Shown: piece by piece, positions 26,330 through 34,852 of the stretch
How positions within the stretch are numbered: the stretch's first letter is position 1
Layout: every line of letters begins with the position of its first letter
Assembly: GCA_025059775.1 (NCBI GenBank)
Contig: JANXCW010000014.1
Coordinates: forward strand, 1-54,658
Reading direction: 5' to 3'
Length of the DNA stretch: 54,658 bases
From: Armatimonadota bacterium
GTDB lineage: Bacteria > Sysuimicrobiota > Sysuimicrobiia > Sysuimicrobiales > Sysuimicrobiaceae
Position numbers and translations under genes: made by a program
The notes under the pieces: model-generated
Databases searched by the model: none
Seen by the model: the letters and a program-made list of their open reading frames with translations, nothing else
Told to the model about the DNA's origin: nothing

Positions 26330-27514
26330 TTAACGAGCCTTCCGGGTTGCGGGTTCCCCCACGGGCGGAGGGGCGGGATCAAAGGGCTCCGGGAGGCGGT
26401 CCGACAGTCCGAAGTGTACCCGCAGGATCTGACGGATGCGCGCGGCAGCTCGGCCATCTCCATAGGGGTTGGTGGCGTTCGCCATCCGGGCATGAGCCTC
26501 GGGATCCCGAAGCAGCCGGTTGGTTTCCTCCACGATGCGGTCCGGATCCGTCCCCACCAGTTTCGCAACTCCCGCCTCGATCCCCTCCGGCCGCTCCGTG
26601 GTCTCCCGGAGCACGAGGACCGGGGTACCGAAGGCGGGGGCTTCCTCCTGGACCCCTCCCGAATCCGTGAGGATGAGGTAGGCCCGGCGCTCCAGCGCCA
26701 CGAAGGGCCCGTAGTCCGGAGGATCCAGGAGGTGCACCCGAGCCAGATCTCCAAGCTCCCGGAACACCACTTCCCGGACCACGGGATTCCGATGCACGGG
26801 GAAGACCACCTCCACGTCCTCGAACCGCTCCACGAGGACGCGCACCGCCACGCAGATGCGGCGAAGGGGCTCCCCCCAGTTCTCCCGGCGGTGGGCGGTG
26901 ACCAGGATCATTCGGGCACCCGGGCGCACGGGCAATCCAGGATCCGGGAGAGGATCCCGTGCTGTGATCCACCGCAGGGCGTCGATCACGGTGTTGCCCG
27001 TCACGTAGACGCGGTGGGCCTCCACTCCCTCCCGGAGCAAATTCTGGAGGGCACCGGGTGTGGGCGCGAAGTGGAGGTCCGCCAGCGCCCCGGTCATGCG
27101 GCGGTACATCTCCTCGGGGAAGGGATGGTACTTATCGTGGGTGCGCAAACCTGCCTCCACGTGGGCCACGGGCAGCCGGTGGTAGAAGGCCGCGAGGGCG
27201 CCGCAGAAGCTGGGTGCCGCATCCCCCTGCACCAGCACCATCTCCGGCCGCACCCGACGGATGCACGCATCCAGGCCCACCAGGGTTCGGGCCGTGACCT
27301 CCGTCAGGGTCTGGCGGGGCCGCATCACGTTGAGGTCCACGTCGGGGGTGAGGTGAAAGAGCCGTAGGACCTGGTCCAGCATCTCCCGGTGCTGGGCAGT
27401 GGCCACCAGGATGGGCTCGAACGCGGGGTCTGCCCGCAGCTCCAGGACCACGGGCGCCATCTTCACCGCGTCCGGCCGCGTGCCCACCACCAGGAGGAGG
27501 GGAATCCGCCGCAT
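26330..27514 (-). CDS. wecB: UDP-N-acetylglucosamine 2-epimerase (non-hydrolysing)
   Basis: A 394-residue GT-B-fold epimerase that interconverts UDP-GlcNAc and UDP-ManNAc. Family motifs are VGTRPDAVKMAPVVLEL, TAQHREMLDQVL, VLVQGDAAPSF (Asp of the active site; usually GDTTS), LPVAHVEAGLRTHDKYHPFPEE with the catalytic Glu residues, and VTAHRRENWGEPL. It lies 3 nt after the wecA-like gene, so the two likely make a ManNAc-containing surface polymer or a linkage unit. An SLH-protein ligand on the cell wall would be one reason to need this. That link is inference. Confidence 0.93.
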   Translation of the reverse strand: MRRIPLLLVVGTRPDAVKMAPVVLELRADPAFEPILVATAQHREMLDQVLRLFHLTPDVDLNVMRPRQTLTEVTARTLVGLDACIRRVRPEMVLVQGDAAPSFCGALAAFYHRLPVAHVEAGLRTHDKYHPFPEEMYRRMTGALADLHFAPTPGALQNLLREGVEAHRVYVTGNTVIDALRWITARDPLPDPGLPVRPGARMILVTAHRRENWGEPLRRICVAVRVLVERFEDVEVVFPVHRNPVVREVVFRELGDLARVHLLDPPDYGPFVALERRAYLILTDSGGVQEEAPAFGTPVLVLRETTERPEGIEAGVAKLVGTDPDRIVEETNRLLRDPEAHARMANATNPYGDGRAAARIRQILRVHFGLSDRLPEPFDPAPPPVGEPATRKAR

Positions 27515-27517
27515 CCG

Positions 27518-28639
27518 CTAGGTCCGCTGGAGCTCAGAACTCCGGTCCGGCGTGCGGACCAGGAGTCCCAGCCGCCAGGCGGAGATCCAAAGGCTACCGC
27601 CTAACCCGAGGGCGAGGAGGAGGAAGACCCCGGGTCGTACGCTCCCCGCGATCCACAGGGCGAGGACGGCGAGAAGGGCCGAGAGCCCGTACAGCAGGAA
27701 CACCGTCTGGCGCTGTGAGAGACCCCGGTCCAGCAGCCGATGGTGGAGGTGTTCCCGATCCGGCTGGAACACCGGCACCCCCCTGCGCAGCCGGCGCACG
27801 ATGGCCAAGGCAGTGTCGAAGATAGGGATCCCCATGGCCAACAGCGGTACCGTCAGGCTGATCAGGGTAAGGGTCTTGAACATCCCCACCACAGAGATGG
27901 CACCCAGGAGGTAGCCCAGCAGCAGCGCCCCTCCGTCGCCCATGATCACCCGGGCGGGATTGAAGTTGTAGCGCAGGAAGCCCACGCAGCTTCCCACCAC
28001 CGCGGCACACAGCACCAGGATCCCGAGTCCACCCCGCAGGGCCGTGGCCGCGGCAAAGAAGGTGGCCGCCACGATGGCCGCGATCCCCGCCGCGAGCCCG
28101 TCCACCCCGTCGATGGAGTTCATGGCGATGGCTGCGGATCCGATCCAGGCCACGGTGAACAGCTGGCCCAGTACCCCGAGCGGTACGAGCTTTCCGGTGA
28201 GAGGGTTGGTGAGAAAGGGGGTGGTGACGCCGAAGAACACAGGGAGGGCGGCTGCAAGATAGATGAGGGGGAACTTGGTGCGACCGGAAAGCTGCCGGAG
28301 ATCATCCACCACCCCGAGGGCGGTGATGGCCACGGCTCCCAGCAGCACTCCCACCAGCCGCCCGTCCACGGGCCCGTAGGGGACCGCCAGTACGAAGTAC
28401 TTGGGCTCCCGCACCAGGGCAATGGGGCCCGGGATGGGGAGCGTGAGGAGCGCGGCGAGAAAGATCCCGCAGAACAGGGCCACCCCGCCCAGGCGGGGGA
28501 GCGGCCTATGGTTGATGCGTCTACCGCCCGGATAATCCACGGCCCCCGTGCGGCAGGCGATCCAGCGGGCGGTGGGGGTAGTCCAGTAGGTGACGAACCA
28601 GGCCACCACCGCGCTCACCACGTACGGCGGGATGAACAT
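27518..28639 (-). CDS. wecA: Undecaprenyl-phosphate GlcNAc-1-phosphate transferase (WecA/TagO type)
   Basis: A 373-residue polytopic GT4-type (MraY superfamily) enzyme with about 11 membrane segments. The catalytic loops are visible: GVVDDLRQLSGRTK (Asp pair), AMNSIDGVDGLAAG, and PARVIMGDGGALLLGYLLG. The loop PDREHLHHRLLDRGLSQRQ contains the His-x-His-His-type motif that marks the WecA/TagO branch rather than MraY. It transfers GlcNAc-1-phosphate to undecaprenyl phosphate, starting O-antigen, enterobacterial-common-antigen-like or wall-polymer synthesis. wecB follows it by 3 nt and prs precedes it by 8 nt. Confidence 0.92.
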   Translation of the reverse strand: MFIPPYVVSAVVAWFVTYWTTPTARWIACRTGAVDYPGGRRINHRPLPRLGGVALFCGIFLAALLTLPIPGPIALVREPKYFVLAVPYGPVDGRLVGVLLGAVAITALGVVDDLRQLSGRTKFPLIYLAAALPVFFGVTTPFLTNPLTGKLVPLGVLGQLFTVAWIGSAAIAMNSIDGVDGLAAGIAAIVAATFFAAATALRGGLGILVLCAAVVGSCVGFLRYNFNPARVIMGDGGALLLGYLLGAISVVGMFKTLTLISLTVPLLAMGIPIFDTALAIVRRLRRGVPVFQPDREHLHHRLLDRGLSQRQTVFLLYGLSALLAVLALWIAGSVRPGVFLLLALGLGGSLWISAWRLGLLVRTPDRSSELQRT

Positions 28640-28647
28640 GCTTCCTC

Positions 28648-29619
28648 CTACAGGATCACCTCCGCGGGCTGCGGCTCCTCCAGCAGCTCGCTTATGGAGG
28701 TGTTCTCGTGAATGCTCAGGATCGCTTCCGCCACCAACCGCGCGATGGAGATCACCCGGATCTTCCCGATGCGCTTGTGGGGCGGAATGGGGATGGAGTC
28801 CGTGACCACCAGCTCCCGGATGGGGCTCGCCTGGATGCGCTCCACCGCGGGATCCGAGAGCACAGGGTGGGTGCAGCAGGCGTAAACCTCCGACACACCC
28901 CGGCGCACCAGGGCCTCCGCGGCGGCCACGAGGGTGCCCGCGGTGTCCACGATGTCGTCCACAAGAATGGCGGTGCGCCGGTACACCTTCCCGATCACGT
29001 GCACGATCTCGCTCACCTGGTTGGGCTGGTCCCGGCGTTTATCGCAGACCGCCACGGGCGCCTCGATGGCCCGGGCGAAGTCCCGGGCCCGCTTGAGGCC
29101 TCCGATGTCAGGGGAGACCACCACCACGTTGGCTAGGCCCTTGCGGAGAAAGTAGTCCGCGAAGAGGTTGCGGGCGGTGAGGTGATCGAGGGGGATGTCG
29201 AAGAAGCCCGCCACCTGCCCTGCATGGAGGTCCACACAGAGGATGTGGTCCGCGCCCGCCCGGGTGAGGAGATTCGCCACCAGCTTCGCGGAGATGGGCT
29301 CCCGGGGACCCAGTTTCCGGTCCTGTCGGGCGTACCCGAAGTAAGGGATCACCGCGGTGATCCGGCGGGCGGAGGCCCGGCGCAGGGCATCCAGGATCAC
29401 CAGGGATTCCACCAGGTTCTCGTTCACGGGAGGACAGGTAGGCTGGAGGAGGAAGCAATCCTGACCCCGCACGCTCTCGTCGATCCGAACCCAGACCTCC
29501 CCGTCCGGGAAGCGGGAGACCACCATCTCCGCGAGGGGCACATCCAGGTACACGGCCACCCGCCGGGCCAGGGCCACGTTCGCGGTACCCGCGAAGATCT
29601 TGGGGGGATCCTGTCTCAT
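28648..29619 (-). CDS. prs: Ribose-phosphate pyrophosphokinase
   Basis: A 323-residue PRPP synthase making phosphoribosyl pyrophosphate from ribose 5-phosphate and ATP. Recognisable blocks are FPDGEVWVRIDESVRG, IPYFGYARQDRK (ATP site), VDLHAGQVAGFFDIPLDHL, the flexible-loop region VVVSPDIGGLKRAR with VCDKRR, and the PRPP loop VDDIVDTAGTL. It overlaps glmU by 4 nt (ATGA). The glmU-prs pair is an old, widespread arrangement that links nucleotide and cell-wall precursor supply. Confidence 0.97.
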   Translation of the reverse strand: MRQDPPKIFAGTANVALARRVAVYLDVPLAEMVVSRFPDGEVWVRIDESVRGQDCFLLQPTCPPVNENLVESLVILDALRRASARRITAVIPYFGYARQDRKLGPREPISAKLVANLLTRAGADHILCVDLHAGQVAGFFDIPLDHLTARNLFADYFLRKGLANVVVVSPDIGGLKRARDFARAIEAPVAVCDKRRDQPNQVSEIVHVIGKVYRRTAILVDDIVDTAGTLVAAAEALVRRGVSEVYACCTHPVLSDPAVERIQASPIRELVVTDSIPIPPHKRIGKIRVISIARLVAEAILSIHENTSISELLEEPQPAEVIL

Positions 29620-30983
29620 CCTTCCGACTTCGGTTCCACGGTGCGGATCACCCGGGCGGGGACACCCACCGCCACCGCGCCCGGCGGGAGGTCACGGGTT
29701 ACCACCGTCCCCGCTCCCGTCACTGCTCCCGCACCCACCCGCACTGGAGCTTGGAGCATGGTGTCGCTGCCGATGAAGGCGCCGTCCTCGATCACCGTCT
29801 GCTGCTTCCCAGCTACACCATACCGCAGATTGCAGGTCACCGTGCCTGCCCCGATGTTCACCCCCTGCCCCACCAGGGCATCCCCCAGGTAGGAGACGTG
29901 GTGGACCTTCGTGCGGTCTCCTACCCGCGCGTTCTTCAGCTCCGCGAAGTTGCCCACCTCCACCCCCCGGCCCAGCACGCACCCTGGCCGCAGATGCGCG
30001 TACGGCCCCACCCGGGATCCTTCCCCGATCTCGCTGTGCTCCACCACGGACCACCACACCCGGACCCCATCCCCCACCCGGGCGGAGATGAGGTGCGCAC
30101 CCGGCCCCAGGATGCAGTCGCGGCCCACCGTGGTCTCTCCCTCGATCACGGTGAAGGGGTGGATCACGGTGTCCGGGCCGATCCGGGCCCGGGGGTCCAC
30201 GTAGGTGGTGGCGGGATCCACCACGGTGACTCCGGAGGCCATCAGTTCCTCCAGCACCCGCCGACGCATGGCCGCCTCCGCCTGCGCGAGCTCCTTCCTC
30301 GTGTTGATCCCCATGACCTCCTCCGCCTCCCGTACCTGCAGAATTCCCACCCGACTCCCTCCCTCCCGGAGAAGCCGGAAGACGTCGGTGAGATAATACT
30401 CCCCCTGGGCGTTCTCCGCACGGAGGCGGGGAAGGATCTCCCGCAGGGCGCCCACCTCGAAGCACCCGAGCCCTGTGTTCACCTCCGAAACCGCCCGCTC
30501 CTCCGCGGTGGCGTCCGCCTCCTCTACCACCCGATCCAGGGTACCGTCCGGCCGGCGGATCACCCGGCCGTAGCCCGTGGGATCTAGCATCCGGGCGCTT
30601 ACCAGGGTGGCGGTGTTCCCCTCCTGGATGTGCCGCTCCACCAGGCGCTGGAAGGTGGCCGTTCGTACGAGTGGGGTGTCGCCGTAGGCTATGATCACGG
30701 GGCCCTCGAGGCTCTCCAGGTAAGGGAGAACGCAGGCCACGGCGTGCCCCGTTCCGAGGGGCCGGTCCTGGACCGCTACGGATACCCCGTCCGGAAGAAC
30801 TGTCCGCACGCGTGTTCCCTCCTCGCCAACCACCACCACGAGGGGGCCCTGCACCACGGGCCGGAGGGCTTCCAGGACATACAGAAGCATGGGCCGGCCG
30901 CAGAGGGGATGGAGGACCTTGGGGAGGCGGGAACGCATGCGCTTTCCCTGTCCTGCTGCCAGAACCACCGCCGCCGCCCTCAT
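29616..30983 (-). CDS. glmU: Bifunctional GlmU (GlcNAc-1-P uridyltransferase / GlcN-1-P acetyltransferase)
   Basis: A 455-residue two-domain enzyme that makes UDP-GlcNAc, needed by LpxA, WecA, WecB and peptidoglycan synthesis. Residues 1-230 are the uridyltransferase, with the nucleotide loop LAAGQGKRMRSRLPKVLHPL and the metal-site AYGDTPL. Residues 250-455 are the hexapeptide beta-helix, with NFAELKNARVGDRTKVHHVSYLGDA, NIGAGTVTCNLRYG and the C-terminal GVPARVIR. It is the first gene of the long minus-strand run. GGGAGG lies 7 nt upstream of the ATG. Confidence 0.97.
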   Translation of the reverse strand: MRAAAVVLAAGQGKRMRSRLPKVLHPLCGRPMLLYVLEALRPVVQGPLVVVVGEEGTRVRTVLPDGVSVAVQDRPLGTGHAVACVLPYLESLEGPVIIAYGDTPLVRTATFQRLVERHIQEGNTATLVSARMLDPTGYGRVIRRPDGTLDRVVEEADATAEERAVSEVNTGLGCFEVGALREILPRLRAENAQGEYYLTDVFRLLREGGSRVGILQVREAEEVMGINTRKELAQAEAAMRRRVLEELMASGVTVVDPATTYVDPRARIGPDTVIHPFTVIEGETTVGRDCILGPGAHLISARVGDGVRVWWSVVEHSEIGEGSRVGPYAHLRPGCVLGRGVEVGNFAELKNARVGDRTKVHHVSYLGDALVGQGVNIGAGTVTCNLRYGVAGKQQTVIEDGAFIGSDTMLQAPVRVGAGAVTGAGTVVTRDLPPGAVAVGVPARVIRTVEPKSEG

Positions 30984-30997
30984 CTCAAACCTCCCGA

Positions 30998-31028
30998 TAT
31001 TGACCGTATTGACCGCCAGAGGTACAAC
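30998..31028 (+). promoter_or_regulatory. Promoter for the riboswitch-P-type ATPase transcript, inside a tandem 9-bp repeat
   Basis: TATTGACCG occurs twice head to tail (30998-31006 and 31007-31015). The first copy gives a -35 TTGACC (31000-31005), a 17-nt spacer and a -10 TACAAC (31023-31028). That would start RNA near 31035, exactly at the GG of the riboswitch P1 helix. The second copy gives TTGACC (31009-31014), 17 nt and TAAGGT (31032-31037), an alternative start that would cut into P1. The repeat also lies 15-33 bases upstream of the divergent glmU start, so it could double as an operator. Confidence 0.5.
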
Positions 31029-31034
31029 CGGTAA

Positions 31035-31206
31035 GGTTTTGGTGGCCTCGCGGGGCGCGAGGCTGAGGGGAGTAACCGGCGGTAGCTCGCGGCAGAGGAC
31101 CGCAGCTGCCGCGGTCCGGTCGTCAGGACGGCGATCCAGGAGATCGCCCGGCTGGACCTGTGGTGGGATCGCACGGTGAGACCTCCGGCCTTGTGGTCGG
31201 AGGTCT
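31035..31206 (+). promoter_or_regulatory. yybP-ykoY-type manganese riboswitch with overlapping hairpin
   Basis: The leader has the diagnostic blocks of the yybP-ykoY motif in order: GGGGAGTA (about 31067-31074), then GGTCGTCA (about 31118-31125), then GGTGAGACC (31175-31183). GGTTTT at 31035-31040 can pair with GAGACC to close P1. An extra perfect hairpin GCCTCGCG/CGCGAGGC lies between P1 and the first block. The P1 3' strand is shared with a 12-bp stem, AGACCTCCGGCC (31179-31190) with GGTCGGAGGTCT (31195-31206) and loop TTGT, so the two folds exclude each other. Only a weak T tract follows (TTCCTATT), so termination may be partial. Known members sense Mn2+ and turn on Mn exporters. Confidence 0.82.
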
Positions 31207-31322
31207 TCCTATTGGGCCTGGCCGATGAAGCTGGACCGGCTCCCCTTACCCCTGACTCCCTCCTGTTGGAGGCGATGGGGACTCGGACATCCATTAGGGA
31301 GGTACGGAAGGGGGAGCCTTCC

Positions 31323-34010
31323 ATGCATCCCCGGGGCGAAGAGGAACGTCCCATCTGGCACACGCTCCCTGCCGAAGCCGTCCTTGCGCTACTTCACTCG
31401 ACATCCGCCGGTCTGGCTTCTGCCGAAGCGGCGCGCCGCCTCGCGGAGTACGGACCCAACGCGCTGGAGCCCGGCCGTAAGGTCTCCCCGTGGGAAGTCC
31501 TGCTCGGCCAGTTCAAGAACATCCTCATCCTGATCCTGCTCGTTGCGACCGGGTTGTCTGCGGCCCTCGGTCATGTCGTTGAAGCCATTGCCATCACCGT
31601 CATTGTACTCTTCGCGGTCCTGCTCGGATTCGTCCAGGAATATCGAGCGGAACGGGCCCTCGAGACCCTGCGCGAGATGGCTGCTCCCACCGCCCACGTC
31701 CTTCGGGACGGACAAGAGATTGGAATCCCGGCACGTGAACTCGTCCCGGGTGATGTGGTGATCCTCCGAACCGGTGACAGGGTACCCGCTGACCTGCGCC
31801 TCATCGAGGCGATCAACCTCCAGATAGACGAAGCACCCCTGACGGGGGAATCCGTGCCGGTGGAGAAATACACGTCCCCTCTGCCCGACCCCGCGCTCCC
31901 ATTGGCGGACCGCCACAACATGGCTTACGCGGGGACTACGATCACTTACGGTCGTGGGCGTGGGGTGGTGGTGGCCACGGGCATGGCCACGGAGTTCGGG
32001 CAGATCGCCCGGATGCTTCAGACCGTCGAAACCGGACGAACACCTCTCCAGGAGAACCTCGACAGGGTCGGCCATACCTTGGCGCGTGCCGCCCTCGTGG
32101 TCGTCGCCCTCGTCGCTGCGCTGGGTGTCGTCCGGGGAGAACCCCTGATCCAGATGTTCGTCTTCGGAATCGCCCTGGCCGTGGCGGTAGTCCCGGAGGC
32201 CCTGCCCGCTGTGGTAACTATCTCCCTGGCCATCGGAGTGCAGCGGATGGTCCGCCGGAACGCCCTCATCCGCCGCCTTCCCGCCGTGGAGACCCTCGGC
32301 AGCGTGTCCGTGATCTGCTCCGACAAGACCGGAACGCTCACCAGGAACGAGATGACGGTCCGTGAGATTTTCGTCGCGGGCGAGCTCTGGGAGGTCTCCG
32401 GAGAGGGGTATGAGCCGCGCGGCAGATTCCTTCGGAATGGACACCCCTACGATCCCCCCGAGGCCCTCACCCTCCTGCTGCGGGCTGCAACTCTGGCGTC
32501 CGATGCGGAACTCGTACAGGTGGGTGGTCGATGGCAGGTCCGGGGCGACCCCACCGAGGCAGCCTTGGTGGTCGCCGCGGCCAAGGCAGGACTCCAAAAG
32601 CAAGCCTTGGATGCTGCGTTCCCCCGTCTGCACGAGATCCCCTTTACCTCGGAACGGAAGCGGATGACCACGCTCCACCGGGATTCCCAGGGCCCCGTTG
32701 CCTACTCCAAAGGCGCCCCTGAGGTACTGCTGGCATCCTGTCACAGCGTATACACGACGGATGGCGTCGCTCCGCTGAGCGAAGAGCAACGCGAACAGAT
32801 CCTGGATGTCGCGCGCCGAATGGCGCAGAGAGCCCTCCGAGTTCTGGCTGTGGCGTTCAAACCGAACCCCAACCCCCAGGACCCAGAACAGGATATGATT
32901 CTCCTCGGCCTCGTGGGGATGATGGACCCTCCGCGCCCGGAAGCCAAGGCAGCAGTCCAGACCTGCGAACAGGCCGGAATCAAGCCGGTCATGATCACCG
33001 GCGACCATCCCATCACTGCCCAGGCTATCGCCCGGGAGCTGGGAATCCTGAAGGACGACTGCATGATCACGGGGCCGGAATTGGATCAGCTCCCGGATGA
33101 GTCCCTCGCTGCTCAGGCTGACCACATCCGCGTGTATTCCCGGGTCTCCCCAGCCCACAAGCTTCGCGTGGTCACCGCGCTGCAGCGGAACGGCCACATC
33201 GTCGCCATGACCGGCGACGGAGTCAACGACGCTCCCGCCCTCAAGAAGGCGGACATCGGGGTCGCCATGGGCATCACGGGGACCGACGTGAGCAAGGAAG
33301 CTGCGGATATGGTCCTCCTGGACGACAACTTCGCATCTATCGTGGCAGCCGTGGAAGAGGGTCGAGCCGTCTTCTCGAACATCAAGAAATACCTCATGTA
33401 CCTGCTCTCCTCCAACGTGGGCGAAATCCTCCTCATGGCCGCCGCTAGCCTTCTCGGGCTTCCCCTTCCCTTGACCGCGGTTCAGATTCTGTACGTGAAC
33501 CTAGCCACCGACGGACTGCCGGCCCTTGCCCTCTCCGTAGATCCACCGGAACCTGACCTCATGCGCCGTCCACCCCGGGATCCACGGGCTTCCATCTTCA
33601 CCCGTCCCGTCATCGTCCTCCTCCTGGTGGGGGGCATGTGGTCTGCCTTGGTCAACCTGACGGTGTTCTCCTGGGCCCTGGGATCCGGGCGCGGTCTATC
33701 GGAGGCCATGACCATGACCTTTGTCTCCCTGGTTCTCATCCAGTTCTTCAAGGCGTACAACTTCCGTTCCGACCGACACTCGGTCCTGCACCGGCCCTTC
33801 GCCAACCGGTGGCTCAACCTCGCCATCCTCTGGGAACTCCTGCTCCTCTCCGCTATCGTCTACCTTCCCTTCTTCCACGCACCCTTCGGTACCTTTCCGC
33901 TCACCCTGGAGGACTGGGCTATCGTCGTCGTGCTGGCCTTTACGGTCTCCCCTGTGTTGGAGATCACGAAGTGGATCCTACGGCGAACGGCATTCGCGGG
34001 GACATCCTGA
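31323..34010 (+). CDS. P2A-type cation-transporting ATPase, probable Mn2+ exporter
   Basis: An 895-residue P-type ATPase. In order: an N-terminal cation-ATPase domain (LPAEAVLALL...), actuator domain with LTGESVPVEK, TM4 with VPEALPAVVT, phosphorylation site CSDKTGTLTRNEM (Asp334), nucleotide site SKGAPEVLL, hinge MTGDGVNDAPALKKADIGVAMG, TM5 SSNVGEILL and TM6 NLATDGLPAL. The TM4 Glu, TM5 Asn/Glu and TM6 Asn/Asp match the SERCA-type Ca2+/Mn2+ site II. Relatives such as Lactococcus YoaB are controlled by yybP-ykoY riboswitches and export Mn2+; the riboswitch here supports that substrate. ATG at 31323 with GGGGGAG upstream is chosen. ATG at 31275 also has a GGAGG and cannot be excluded. Confidence 0.9.
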   Translation: MHPRGEEERPIWHTLPAEAVLALLHSTSAGLASAEAARRLAEYGPNALEPGRKVSPWEVLLGQFKNILILILLVATGLSAALGHVVEAIAITVIVLFAVLLGFVQEYRAERALETLREMAAPTAHVLRDGQEIGIPARELVPGDVVILRTGDRVPADLRLIEAINLQIDEAPLTGESVPVEKYTSPLPDPALPLADRHNMAYAGTTITYGRGRGVVVATGMATEFGQIARMLQTVETGRTPLQENLDRVGHTLARAALVVVALVAALGVVRGEPLIQMFVFGIALAVAVVPEALPAVVTISLAIGVQRMVRRNALIRRLPAVETLGSVSVICSDKTGTLTRNEMTVREIFVAGELWEVSGEGYEPRGRFLRNGHPYDPPEALTLLLRAATLASDAELVQVGGRWQVRGDPTEAALVVAAAKAGLQKQALDAAFPRLHEIPFTSERKRMTTLHRDSQGPVAYSKGAPEVLLASCHSVYTTDGVAPLSEEQREQILDVARRMAQRALRVLAVAFKPNPNPQDPEQDMILLGLVGMMDPPRPEAKAAVQTCEQAGIKPVMITGDHPITAQAIARELGILKDDCMITGPELDQLPDESLAAQADHIRVYSRVSPAHKLRVVTALQRNGHIVAMTGDGVNDAPALKKADIGVAMGITGTDVSKEAADMVLLDDNFASIVAAVEEGRAVFSNIKKYLMYLLSSNVGEILLMAAASLLGLPLPLTAVQILYVNLATDGLPALALSVDPPEPDLMRRPPRDPRASIFTRPVIVLLLVGGMWSALVNLTVFSWALGSGRGLSEAMTMTFVSLVLIQFFKAYNFRSDRHSVLHRPFANRWLNLAILWELLLLSAIVYLPFFHAPFGTFPLTLEDWAIVVVLAFTVSPVLEITKWILRRTAFAGTS

Positions 34011-34230
34011 TCGGAAGTCCCCGTACTCCCCGGCAGGCTACCTCTAGAGCCCTGGCCATCCCCACGGGAGCCCTGTGGCTTCACCGGGCCGACGACCTCT
34101 GAGCTCAGAAGCCCGCCGAGCATCCTCCACCATGAAGATGCTCTGGTAGAAGCCCAGGGCCTCCAGACCTCCCCACGGAGAGCGAGAAGTCACGGTTCCG
34201 CGGGGTTTTGAAGCGCGGTAAGATGGTCTT
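34011..34230. other. Intergenic region after the P-type ATPase
   Basis: No coding signal is convincing in these 220 bases. Two symmetric elements are present. TCTGAGCTCAGA (34098-34109) is a 12-bp palindrome, and GAGCATC is complementary to GATGCTC across a 12-base loop (about 34122-34147). Neither is followed by a T tract, so they do not look like intrinsic terminators. Confidence 0.3.
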
Positions 34231-34848
34231 GTGAACCGGATCGCCATCACCCTGGAGATCGTGGACACAGGGGAGGATCTGGAGGCCCTGCCGTGCCTTT
34301 TCTCCCTGGAGGTCGACGGACGGCCGGTGCTCCTGCTCGGGGAGTGCGCACGGCCTCAAGGGATCCCTTCCCATGACGCCTCCTACGGGACCTACTCCCT
34401 CTTCGAGGCCACCCAGGGCCTCATCCTCACCCTCCTGGCGGATCACCACCCTGTTCTGGACCCCGAGGATCCCTACGCGGCCCCCCTCTTTGTGGCGGAG
34501 TGCGGCATGGACTGCTGCGGGTATCACGATCTGGGCATCTACCATCGGGGCGGGGCCATCGTGGTGGAGGTCCCGGACCGGGGAGAGCGCTACACCGTGG
34601 ATCCTGCGGATTATGCGGCCGCGGTGACCTCCGCGGTGCGGGGCTTCCTCCAGCTTGCCCTGGGGGAGCGGCGGCTGCGGGACGACGAGGCCTGGCACCT
34701 CTACGACCACCTCGCGTGGCTGCTACGGCGTGCGGCCCACGACGGACCCGTGCCCATCCGGCAGGTGTGCCGCAGGTTCCTCGACGAGGCGGAGGAACGG
34801 ATTCAGCAGGCCACCCAGCCCGTGCAGGCCGTGCAGGGGACGCACTGA
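34231..34848 (+). CDS. Hypothetical protein with a CGMDCCGYHD motif
   Basis: A 205-residue soluble protein with no signal peptide or membrane segment and no family I recognise. The middle holds FVAECGMDCCGYHDLGIYH, a compact Cys/His cluster that could bind metal. Other parts are alternating beta strands (VVEVPDRGERYTV) and a helical C-terminus. Codon use and GC content look like neighbouring genes, supporting a real gene. GTG at 34231 is the first usable start; its ribosome site is weak. It converges on the next gene with 4 bases between the stops. Confidence 0.6.
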   Translation: MNRIAITLEIVDTGEDLEALPCLFSLEVDGRPVLLLGECARPQGIPSHDASYGTYSLFEATQGLILTLLADHHPVLDPEDPYAAPLFVAECGMDCCGYHDLGIYHRGGAIVVEVPDRGERYTVDPADYAAAVTSAVRGFLQLALGERRLRDDEAWHLYDHLAWLLRRAAHDGPVPIRQVCRRFLDEAEERIQQATQPVQAVQGTH

Positions 34849-34852
34849 ACCG

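Noticed and set aside
31176-31322. N-terminal extension of the P-type ATPase frame
   Set aside because: It would translate the end of the riboswitch and its hairpin, lacks a ribosome site at its first ATG, and is unlike the family N-terminus.
34122-34147. Hairpin after the P-type ATPase as a terminator
   Set aside because: The stem is only 7 bp with a 12-base loop and has no T tract.
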